Source: Winogradskyella sp. (GTDB lineage Bacteria > Bacteroidota > Bacteroidia > Flavobacteriales > Flavobacteriaceae). Taken from it: a DNA stretch of 19,302 nucleotides. Both the position numbers and the translations under genes were made by a program. Below the pieces are notes generated by a model that was not told where the DNA came from, did no database searches, and saw nothing but the letters and a program-made list of their open reading frames with translations. Of the stretch, positions 13,048 to 19,302 are shown one piece after another (the stretch's first letter is position 1; each line of letters starts with the position of its first letter). The stretch covers positions 1-19,302 of the forward strand of contig JASBSE010000386.1 in assembly GCA_030149115.1 (NCBI GenBank), read 5' to 3'.

Positions 13048-14856
13048 TTAAATAGGTTGCTTAGAAAACTTCTGAAGAAGATTTGCAATAACTATAACTA
13101 CAACACAACCAAATAAATTAAGCCATAAGTATGGCATCCAATCAAAAGCCCAACCAATAATTACGATAACCTGTGTAATTAGCGCACCTACAAATACAGC
13201 ATTTCCTTTTATATGTTTAAAGAAAAAGGCCAATAAGAAAATACCAAGTACATTACCGTAAAATATTGAGCCAATAATGTTTACAAGCTGAATTAAGTTT
13301 TCTGCCAAATCTGCAAAGCAGGCAATAATTATAGCGACAATTCCCCAACCAAATGTAAACCACTTGGTCATGTTTACCATGTGTGTTTCACCTTTATCTT
13401 CCTTTAGATTTCTGCCGTACAGATCGATAGATGTAATCGTTGCTAAAGCATTAATTTCTGATGCCGTTGAAGACATAGCTGCCGATAAAATTACAGCCAA
13501 TAATAAACCAATTAAACCTGTTGGTAAATGATTTAGAATAAACCGAATAAACATATAATCTCTGTCATTGGTTTGCGTGTCTTTGGCAGCCTCCTTTGAT
13601 AATTCGTTTAGTTCTTCAACTTTTTCATTAAAGGTGCCGTTCTTAATTAAATCTAAATTGTTTTCGTATACTTCTCTTTCCAAAGCATCATGTTTACTTG
13701 CATATTCAGGATCGATGGCTTTTTTAATAAGAACTTTAGATTTATGACGATACGTTTTTTCAATACTATCTATTTGAAATAATTCTTGCTTTAACTCAGA
13801 ATTTTCGTTTTTTGAATAGGCTAAACTGAGGCGTTGCTTCATATCAAACAATTCAGCTTGCTTATCTTGAAGTGCTCTATATTCACTTCCGTATTCTGAA
13901 GCTAAAACCGTTTCAGTAGATTTGTCAATAAAATTTAATGGTGAAGGGTTAAACTGATAAAACACAAATACCATAACACCAACCAGCAGAATAAAGAATT
14001 GCATAGGAACTTTTAGAAGTCCGTTAAAAAGTAAACCCATTTGCATTTCCTTCATACTTTTTCCAGAAAGGTAGCGTTGCACCTGACTTTGATCGGTACC
14101 GAAATACGATAACATTAAGAATGTGCCACCAATAAGTCCTGTCCAAACGGTATAACGATTTTCTAAATCGAAAGAAAAATCCAATACTTGCATCTTTCCT
14201 GTGGCACCAGCAATATCAATAGCATTTACAAAAGAAACTTCATTAGGAATTAGGTTGATGATGATGACTAATGCAGCTACCATACCAGCGAAAATCACAA
14301 ACATTTGCTGTTTTTGGGTTACGGTTACAGCTTTGGTTCCACCAGAAACGGTATATATAATAACTAAAACACCAATGATGATGTTGAGCGTAACAATGTT
14401 CCAACCTAAAACCACAGAGAGAATAATGGCAGGCGCAAATATGGTAATACCTGCTGCTAGACCACGTTGAATCAAGAATAAAATAGCAGTAAGTGTTCTG
14501 GTTTTTAAATCGAAACGATTTTCGAGAAATTCGTAAGCCGTATAAACTTTTAGACGATGGTAAATAGGAATAAAGACCAAGCATATAATTACCATGGCAA
14601 TGGGTAGTCCGAAGTAGAATTGAACAAATCCCATACCGTCCGAAAACGCCTGACCTGTGGTAGAAAGAAATGTGATAGCACTGGCTTGAGTTGCCATTAC
14701 AGACAAACCGATAGTCCACCATTTTGTAGAGTTACCTCCTCTAACATAATCCTGAACGTTTTTGCTACCTCTTGTTTTCCACGTGCCATAGCCTACAATT
14801 ACAGCCAATGTAACGATAAGAACAGTCCAATCTATCCAGTCTAAAGTCTGTTGCAT
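13048..14856 (-). CDS. Sodium:solute symporter (SSS family)
   Basis: The 602-residue inner-membrane protein is a Na+-coupled transporter of the SSS/SGLT family. It has about 13 hydrophobic helices starting at residue 8. Recognisable blocks are WWTIGLSVMATQASAITFLS (46-65), GTDQSQVQRYLSGKS (253-267) and the sodium-site helix AMSSTASEINALATITSIDLY (460-480). Residues about 310-432 form a long charged insert with coiled-coil character between helices, rich in E, K, Q and L, found in some Bacteroidota SSS proteins. The gene begins four bases after a 37-aa membrane gene, downstream of a secreted PIG-L deacetylase gene, so a sugar or aminosugar-like substrate is likely. The actual substrate is unknown. 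Confidence 0.92.
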   Translation of the reverse strand: MQQTLDWIDWTVLIVTLAVIVGYGTWKTRGSKNVQDYVRGGNSTKWWTIGLSVMATQASAITFLSTTGQAFSDGMGFVQFYFGLPIAMVIICLVFIPIYHRLKVYTAYEFLENRFDLKTRTLTAILFLIQRGLAAGITIFAPAIILSVVLGWNIVTLNIIIGVLVIIYTVSGGTKAVTVTQKQQMFVIFAGMVAALVIIINLIPNEVSFVNAIDIAGATGKMQVLDFSFDLENRYTVWTGLIGGTFLMLSYFGTDQSQVQRYLSGKSMKEMQMGLLFNGLLKVPMQFFILLVGVMVFVFYQFNPSPLNFIDKSTETVLASEYGSEYRALQDKQAELFDMKQRLSLAYSKNENSELKQELFQIDSIEKTYRHKSKVLIKKAIDPEYASKHDALEREVYENNLDLIKNGTFNEKVEELNELSKEAAKDTQTNDRDYMFIRFILNHLPTGLIGLLLAVILSAAMSSTASEINALATITSIDLYGRNLKEDKGETHMVNMTKWFTFGWGIVAIIIACFADLAENLIQLVNIIGSIFYGNVLGIFLLAFFFKHIKGNAVFVGALITQVIVIIGWAFDWMPYLWLNLFGCVVVIVIANLLQKFSKQPI

Positions 14857-14860
14857 AAGC

Positions 14861-14974
14861 TTAGGCGAATGAAGCAGTTATAAAATAAAATAATACGATA
14901 TAAAGTGCATTTGCAATGAGTACGATGGTGTACATCTTATCCCATTTTTGCTTTGGTTGTTGTTGATTTTGCAT
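14861..14974 (-). CDS. 37-aa single-helix membrane microprotein
   Basis: This short gene was found by reading between the PIG-L and symporter genes. The product starts MQNQQQPKQKWDKMYTIVLI and ends ANALYIVLFYFITASFA: a polar, basic N-terminus followed by one hydrophobic helix of about 22 residues running to the last residue. The stop codon is four bases before the symporter ATG, and the start is 26 bases after the PIG-L stop, so it fits the operon exactly. The arrangement recalls small partner proteins encoded before other sodium:solute symporters (for example the DUF485 protein before acetate permease), but it is much shorter than those. A role in folding or stabilising the transporter is inferred. 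Confidence 0.75.
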   Translation of the reverse strand: MQNQQQPKQKWDKMYTIVLIANALYIVLFYFITASFA

Positions 14975-15000
14975 ATTAATCAGTTGTTAGTGTATGGTGG

Positions 15001-17520
15001 TTAGTTTTTTAGTTTATTGGTCTCTTCTTTACCTGCAGAGAGCAGGTTGGCAAAAAGACGGTATGCACCAGAAACACCAGCAGGAAACTCTCTGAAAAAG
15101 CTTAAACCCGTGTATATGTAGTTGCCTTTCCCGTATTTCGCAACCAATAAACTACCTTCTTTTGGTGATTCACCTTTATCATTCATAGAAAGAAGTGATG
15201 TAAATTCTTCTGACCATTCATTTGGGAAATATAAACCACGCTCTTGTACCCAACCTTCAAAATCTTGTTTTGTAATTTTATTTGGAAAATTTAAAAGTGA
15301 ATGGTTAGGATTAAGTATGGTTACCAAAGCACTTTCATCGGTAACACGATCTCTTGAAAGTTGTAAATGGTAAGGTGCTAAGTCATCAACTTTTAGGCGT
15401 CTGTTGGTGTTGTACTGTACGATAAGATTTCCACCTTCTTTAACATAATCTAGTAAGAATTTTTGTTTAAATTTTAATTCATCTAAAATATTGTAAGCTC
15501 TAATACCTACAACAACAGCATCAAAATTAACCAGGTTTTCAGCTGAAATTTGTTCAGGTTTTATGATAGTAACGTTGTAGCCAATTTGCCTTAAACTCTC
15601 TGGTACTACATCTCCAGCACCTTCAATATAGCCAATGTTATTGCCTCGTTTTTCAATATCTAAACGCACTATTTTACTTTCGCTAGGCATCAATACAGTC
15701 TGAAAAGGAATATGACTGTAATCGATCTCAATAAGTTCGTCTGTGTAAAAATTACCGTTGATGTTTACCATTGGAGTAATAAGACCTTCGCTTTGATTTT
15801 TTGGAGGAATTACAGTGAATACAACTTTTTGAACATCTCCTTTATTTACAATTTCAATTTTTTGCTTTTGCGGAAATACACTCCAGTCATTAGGATAAGC
15901 CATTTGTACGTAACCTTCAATGGCATCTCTACCAGCTTTTACAGTCACTTCAATCTCTTTTTGTTGATCGTTTTCAAAAATGTAAACCTTGTCAGAAATG
16001 CTTGCAGAAACTTCTGGTATCACTTCAAAAGGTCTGTATAATTCACCTTTATCTGGCTCAGAATAACGATAGATAACTGGTTTTGTAAAGGTTATTGGAG
16101 TTCCTTCAATATTGAGGTTAAAATCAACAAAAACAGCTCTTGGTGTTTCAGGACGACCAATTAAATCCTGGTTGTCTACATGATACATACCAAGTGTACT
16201 TTTTTTATTTAACCAATATGGAGTGGTGTAAGAAACGTTATTTGGTATGGTAATGCCTTCATCAAAATTTAAACGTTGATTGTTCTGCATCTTCATGTTT
16301 TTTGAAGTGCCACTGTTTAGAGTAGAAAGCTTGTAAGACACTAAATCTATTGTGGCATTACTACGGTTTAAAGCTTCAATGTTAAGGCTAACCGTTGTGT
16401 TTGGTGCAGTGTAAGGTACATTCGCTGAAGCTTCTAGATATAAGCCTGCACAAGCTTCAATAATTGTTTTTAGTTCTTTGGTTTTAACCGATTTCCAATG
16501 CTCATCTTCTATATTTTGAAGTAGTTTGTAGGCTTCTAACAATTGTGGTAGGTGCGTCTCTGGATTTCTAAAATTAAAATTTTGCTCTACCTTGTATAGA
16601 ATGTTTCCAACGGCTTTTCCACCTTTAACACGATTCCAAGAGGTATCGATACCTTCAAAAATATTGTTGCTACCGTTGAGAGGTTCGCCTTTAAGAAACT
16701 CAATATATTCTTCTTGTGTGCCTCGTTGTGATAAACGCCCAAACCCTTGACATAAATGTTGACTGCTTGCAATAGCTGCAACTTCATTGTTAGATAAGCC
16801 TTTAGAAGGGTAGTAGACACCAATATCAAAATTTAGCATGTTGCTTTTGTCTGCTTCTTCAAACTTTTCTTGACTACCATAGAACCACCAAGAGGTATTA
16901 AAAAAGATACGTTTTGGTTGCCAGGTATCGGTAAGTTGTAATTGAGAAGCATATTTTGAAGCATCGTTTGCCAAATCAAAAGCTTCCATACTTAACATGG
17001 CAGAGCTTGTATGATGACCATGGGTTGTTCCTGGCGATCTGTGATCGAAACGGTTAATGACGACGTCTGGTTTAAAATTTCTAATCGTCCAAACCACATC
17101 AGATAATACTTCGTCTTTGTCCCAGATGGTTAAGGTTTCATCAGGATGTTTTGAGTAACCAAAATCGTTTGCTCTGGTGAATCTTTGTTCACCACCATCT
17201 ACACGACGAGCTGCTAATAATTCCTGAGTTCTTATGACTCCGAGAAGTTCTCTAATTTCTGGGCCAATAAGATTTTGTCCACCATCACCACGTGTTAGCG
17301 ATAAATAGCCTGTACGTGCTTTAACTTGATTAGACATGTAAGAAATTAATCGTGTATTTTCATCATCTGGATGCGCTGCGATATAAAGCACTGAGCCCAA
17401 AACATTAAGTTTTTGGACGGCTTCGTATATTTCTGAGGAATTAAGTTTTTTGGGTTGTTGTGCTGGTAAAGTAATTAAACAGCTAAAAACAAAGAGAATA
17501 CAGAGTCTAATCTGAAACAT
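15001..17520 (-). CDS. Secreted PIG-L/LmbE deacetylase with amidotransferase-like domain
   Basis: The 839-residue product starts with a signal peptide (1-20, cleavage after LPA). The PIG-L/LmbE N-deacetylase domain has its zinc motif AHPDDE at 49-54 and the second histidine motif THGHH at 166-170, the usual ligands for removing an acetyl group from an N-acetylated sugar. A middle stretch (about 370-620) of beta-sandwich look lacks motifs I can name. The C-terminal 200 residues (VVVGIRAYNILDE, VKEGGNLIVQYNT, GKGNYIYTGLSFFREFP) resemble a class I glutamine amidotransferase-like or ThuA-like fold. It heads an operon with a microprotein and an SSS symporter. A promoter box lies just upstream. The substrate is unknown. 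Confidence 0.92.
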   Translation of the reverse strand: MFQIRLCILFVFSCLITLPAQQPKKLNSSEIYEAVQKLNVLGSVLYIAAHPDDENTRLISYMSNQVKARTGYLSLTRGDGGQNLIGPEIRELLGVIRTQELLAARRVDGGEQRFTRANDFGYSKHPDETLTIWDKDEVLSDVVWTIRNFKPDVVINRFDHRSPGTTHGHHTSSAMLSMEAFDLANDASKYASQLQLTDTWQPKRIFFNTSWWFYGSQEKFEEADKSNMLNFDIGVYYPSKGLSNNEVAAIASSQHLCQGFGRLSQRGTQEEYIEFLKGEPLNGSNNIFEGIDTSWNRVKGGKAVGNILYKVEQNFNFRNPETHLPQLLEAYKLLQNIEDEHWKSVKTKELKTIIEACAGLYLEASANVPYTAPNTTVSLNIEALNRSNATIDLVSYKLSTLNSGTSKNMKMQNNQRLNFDEGITIPNNVSYTTPYWLNKKSTLGMYHVDNQDLIGRPETPRAVFVDFNLNIEGTPITFTKPVIYRYSEPDKGELYRPFEVIPEVSASISDKVYIFENDQQKEIEVTVKAGRDAIEGYVQMAYPNDWSVFPQKQKIEIVNKGDVQKVVFTVIPPKNQSEGLITPMVNINGNFYTDELIEIDYSHIPFQTVLMPSESKIVRLDIEKRGNNIGYIEGAGDVVPESLRQIGYNVTIIKPEQISAENLVNFDAVVVGIRAYNILDELKFKQKFLLDYVKEGGNLIVQYNTNRRLKVDDLAPYHLQLSRDRVTDESALVTILNPNHSLLNFPNKITKQDFEGWVQERGLYFPNEWSEEFTSLLSMNDKGESPKEGSLLVAKYGKGNYIYTGLSFFREFPAGVSGAYRLFANLLSAGKEETNKLKN

Positions 17521-17545
17521 GAGGTTATTTAGTTAGTGTGCTTTT

Positions 17546-17553
17546 CAAATATA
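17546..17553 (-). promoter_or_regulatory. Promoter -7 box for the PIG-L/SSS unit
   Basis: Read leftward, this is TATATTTG, a perfect match to the flavobacterial -7 consensus TAnnTTTG, about 26 bases before the ATG at 17520. No clear TTG is found at the -33 distance. Its single-site nature makes it a moderate prediction. Confidence 0.5.
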
Positions 17554-17646
17554 AAAAAGTTGCCTACTATAACCTTGTTTTTAGGGTTTGTTTAACGTTG
17601 GGTTTTTGAGATATGAGAATTTAGATGTTAGAAGTGTGTACTGTAA

Positions 17647-18081
17647 CTATGGTAAATAATCTCGGTGAAAACTTGTAATTATAATGACGAATTTTTCAAA
17701 CAATGCACCAAAATTCATTAAAAATGAAATAACGAATACGATATAAACATTCTTTCCGAATTTTTTGTGTAACAGAACTAAAGGAAGAAGACAATTAAAA
17801 AACAACATCAGCCAGTAAGCCCAAGCATATGGCCCTGTAGCTCTTTTTATAAATGCATAATTGCCAGAGTGCGGTAAAATAAGTATAAGTAGCCAGCATA
17901 ATATAGTTATAACACAATAGTTGATTATTATCCACTTAATAAATTTTAAAGGTACAGCTATACTATTTGCATTAATGGATATTTTTAGGATGATAAGTAT
18001 TAATACAGGCAGGTAAATATAGGAAATGAAGTACCTACTTATGAATATTGGGATTTCAAAAAGTTTATCTGCTAACTCCAT
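17647..18081 (-). CDS. Small membrane protein resembling the end of NrfD/ActC
   Basis: The 144-residue product contains four hydrophobic helices at about 14-34, 44-70, 82-103 and 110-136. I start it at the ATG at 18081 rather than an in-frame TTG three bases earlier. Its second half, GPYAWAYWLMLFFN (83-96) and LMNFGALFEKFVIIITSFHRDYLP (to the end), closely recalls the last helices of NrfD-like quinol-interacting subunits such as ActC, where a NIGMWFERFVIIVTS-type helix and RDFLPS are conserved. That family normally has eight to ten helices, so this is a fragment-sized relative. It begins nine bases after the corA stop. Whether it is a functional mini-protein or a remnant is unclear. Confidence 0.75.
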   Translation of the reverse strand: MELADKLFEIPIFISRYFISYIYLPVLILIILKISINANSIAVPLKFIKWIIINYCVITILCWLLILILPHSGNYAFIKRATGPYAWAYWLMLFFNCLLPLVLLHKKFGKNVYIVFVISFLMNFGALFEKFVIIITSFHRDYLP

Positions 18082-18090
18082 CAAGCTAAG

Positions 18091-19173
18091 TTATAACCAC
18101 TTTTTCCTTTTAAAATAATAAAGCATGGCTAAAAAGAGTAGAGCCATTACTCCTATGAGTATGTGGTAGCTATATTTATAGTGTAATTCTGGGATGTTGT
18201 CAAAGTTCATACCATAGATACCAGCAATAAACGTAAGCGGAATAAAAATAGTGGCAATGATTGTTAAGACTTTCATCACTTCGTTCATTTTATTGCTAAT
18301 GGTAGTCATGTACATGTCCATTAAACTCCAGATCATTTCTCGATAAATATCAATATTTTCAGAAACTTGAATTAAATGGTCGTATATATCTCTGTAAAAA
18401 TTGATTGTACGTTTGTAAATGAGTGGATGCTCGCCTTTTTCAATACGGTTTATAATTTCACGAAGTGGAAAAATCGCACGACGTACTTTTAGAATTTCAC
18501 GTTTAAGTTGTTGTACTTCTACATTAATGTCTTCTTTGGCATTACCTGTGAATAACTCGGTTTCTAAATCTTCAATTTTGTTCCCAAGAGTTTCAATAAG
18601 TCCAAAATAATTATCAACAATAGCATCAATTAAGGCATACATGAGATAGTCAGACTTTAAGCCTCTGATTCTACCATTTGCCAATCGTAGTCGCTCTCTA
18701 ATGGATCCAAAAACATCTCCTTCAGACTCCTGAAATGTTAGGACATAATTTTTGCCTAAAATAATACTAACTTGTTCTATCACAATGTTTTCTTCCTCAT
18801 CATAGTAGAGCATTTTTAGTACTACAAAAAGGTAATCATCGTATTCATCAATTTTAGGACGTTGAGAGGTGTTTACAATATCTTCTAACACTAAAGGGTG
18901 AAGGTCATACTGCTTACCAATGTCCTCAATTTTGTCTGTATGTTTTAGTCCGTCTACATTTATCCATGTTACGGAGTCTGTTTCTTTGTAAGTAACAGCA
19001 TCTTCAATATTGAGTAAAATAGACTCTTCAATATAATCTTTTGTATAATCAAAGCACTCAACATGAAAATCTTTATCAGATTTTTGTCCAGTATATATAA
19101 GTGTACCAGGAACCTGACCAATATGCTTTTTGGATTCTTGGGTGCGTTTTTTCTTGGTTCGTCTTTTAATCAT
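18091..19173 (-). CDS. corA: CorA-family magnesium/cobalt transporter
   Basis: The 360-residue product is a CorA-type divalent cation channel of the inner membrane that forms pentamers. The cytoplasmic domain (1-290) is rich in charged helices, and the pore helix ends with the hallmark GMN (321-323, in IAGIYGMNFDNIPEL). It is followed by a second transmembrane helix (338-354) and a basic cytoplasmic tail (YYFKRKKWL). Length is typical. A strongly basic N-terminus (KRRTKKKRTQESKKH, 3-17) is notable. The start is three bases after the stop of an upstream gene that leaves the window, so they form one transcription unit with the 144-aa membrane gene downstream. Confidence 0.96.
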   Translation of the reverse strand: MIKRRTKKKRTQESKKHIGQVPGTLIYTGQKSDKDFHVECFDYTKDYIEESILLNIEDAVTYKETDSVTWINVDGLKHTDKIEDIGKQYDLHPLVLEDIVNTSQRPKIDEYDDYLFVVLKMLYYDEEENIVIEQVSIILGKNYVLTFQESEGDVFGSIRERLRLANGRIRGLKSDYLMYALIDAIVDNYFGLIETLGNKIEDLETELFTGNAKEDINVEVQQLKREILKVRRAIFPLREIINRIEKGEHPLIYKRTINFYRDIYDHLIQVSENIDIYREMIWSLMDMYMTTISNKMNEVMKVLTIIATIFIPLTFIAGIYGMNFDNIPELHYKYSYHILIGVMALLFLAMLYYFKRKKWL

Positions 19174-19176
19174 AAT

Positions 19177-19302
19177 TTAAAGGATACTGCTATCGTCTAA
19201 AGCATCTTTCTCCATTAAAGTTACAGCTTTTTGAAGAATTAGGTTGTTTGGATAGGTGACCAAATCTCCATTATCTTCTCTAAGGATGAGTTGAAAAGCT
19301 CT
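19177..19302 (-). CDS. C-terminal fragment, possibly a mechanosensitive channel-like protein
   Basis: Only the last 41 residues of a gene entering from the right edge are visible. They read RAFQLILREDNGDLVTYPNN, then LILQKAVTLMEKDALDDSSIL. The DNGDLVTYPNNLILQK segment resembles the beta-domain loop of MscS-type channels, where a D/E-G-x-x-V-T/x-x-PN block is conserved, but that domain is normally followed by more sequence than the 16 residues here. The identification is therefore tentative. The TAA lies three bases before the corA ATG, suggesting co-transcription; MscS-like and CorA genes do occur together in flavobacteria. Confidence 0.5.
   Translation of the reverse strand, partial: RAFQLILREDNGDLVTYPNNLILQKAVTLMEKDALDDSSIL

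Noticed and set aside
14243..14722. Long leftward reading frame inside the symporter gene
   Set aside because: It is a shifted frame of the symporter gene with an implausible protein rich in Tyr, Ser, Cys and His and no start context.
15712..16041. 109-codon rightward frame opposite the PIG-L gene
   Set aside because: Antisense shadow frame; composition is unlike real proteins of this genome and no promoter or ribosome site is seen.
16587..16829. 80-codon reading frame inside the PIG-L gene
   Set aside because: It is a frame-shifted shadow of the deacetylase coding sequence, which is intact across this stretch.
17590..17606. GTTTAACGTT near the PIG-L upstream region as a third operator copy
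   Set aside because: Only one half-site is present; no second arm at 14 bases and no -7 box at the matching distance. Such short AT-rich motifs are expected by chance.
17521..17646. Continuation of the NrfD-like frame past its stop as evidence of a recent nonsense mutation
   Set aside because: The codons after TAG do not convincingly resemble the rest of NrfD/ActC, so a fresh pseudogene is not supported.

Overview
The window is about one-third GC, dense in genes and mostly transcribed leftward. It looks like a chromosomal segment of a marine-type flavobacterium (Bacteroidota, Flavobacteriaceae). The evidence is the protein families present (DUF2911 lipoprotein-like protein, secreted PIG-L/LmbE deacetylase with a C-terminal amidotransferase-like domain, large SSS symporter, DUF2805/TIGR03643), matches to the flavobacterial -7 promoter box TAnnTTTG, and an intergenic repeat of a kind I associate with this family. 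The species cannot be named from the sequence alone.

Layout. (1) Positions 1-1806, leftward: first half of a photoreactivation cluster. It holds an uncharacterised 145-aa protein, a DUF2805 protein, GTP cyclohydrolase I (folE), a 75-aa unknown protein, and the start of an SDR gene that runs off the left edge. (2) Positions 1903-8937, leftward: second half of the cluster. It holds a TetR-like regulator, an ABC1/AarF kinase-like protein, a flavin-reductase-fold protein, a DUF2867 SDR, a 45-aa DUF2256 zinc-ribbon protein, a DASH-type cryptochrome, and a PhrB-clade photolyase-like protein. (3) Positions 9036-11979, leftward: arsenic operon arsR-arsM-arsC-type phosphatase-acr3. (4) Positions 12130-12978, rightward: secreted DUF2911 protein, divergent from arsR and ending at a strong bidirectional terminator. 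(5) Positions 13048-17520, leftward: secreted PIG-L deacetylase, a 37-aa one-helix membrane protein, and an SSS symporter. (6) Positions 17647-19302, leftward: a 144-aa membrane protein resembling the end of NrfD/ActC subunits, CorA, and the tail of another gene, possibly MscS-like.

How the genes fit together. Regions 1 and 2 look like one light-damage regulon in two transcription units. Both units start behind the same composite DNA element: GTTTAAC-N14-GTTAAAC, then an extra TTTAAC half-site, with a -7-like box six bases from the palindrome in each case. The TetR-like protein is the first gene of one unit and is the natural candidate to bind both sites. FolE could supply pterin for the MTHF antenna, the flavin reductase could act on the photolyase flavin pool, and DUF2256, DUF2805, DUF2867 and the ABC1 protein are recurrent companions of unknown role. 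The PhrB-like protein appears to have lost all four Fe-S cysteines of its clade. The arsenic genes form a complete sensing, methylation, reduction and efflux set. The PIG-L/SSS unit looks like extracytoplasmic deacetylation of a sugar-like compound coupled to Na+-driven uptake.

No stretch longer than 300 bases lacks a gene. I saw no tRNA, rRNA, CRISPR array, insertion sequence or attachment site.
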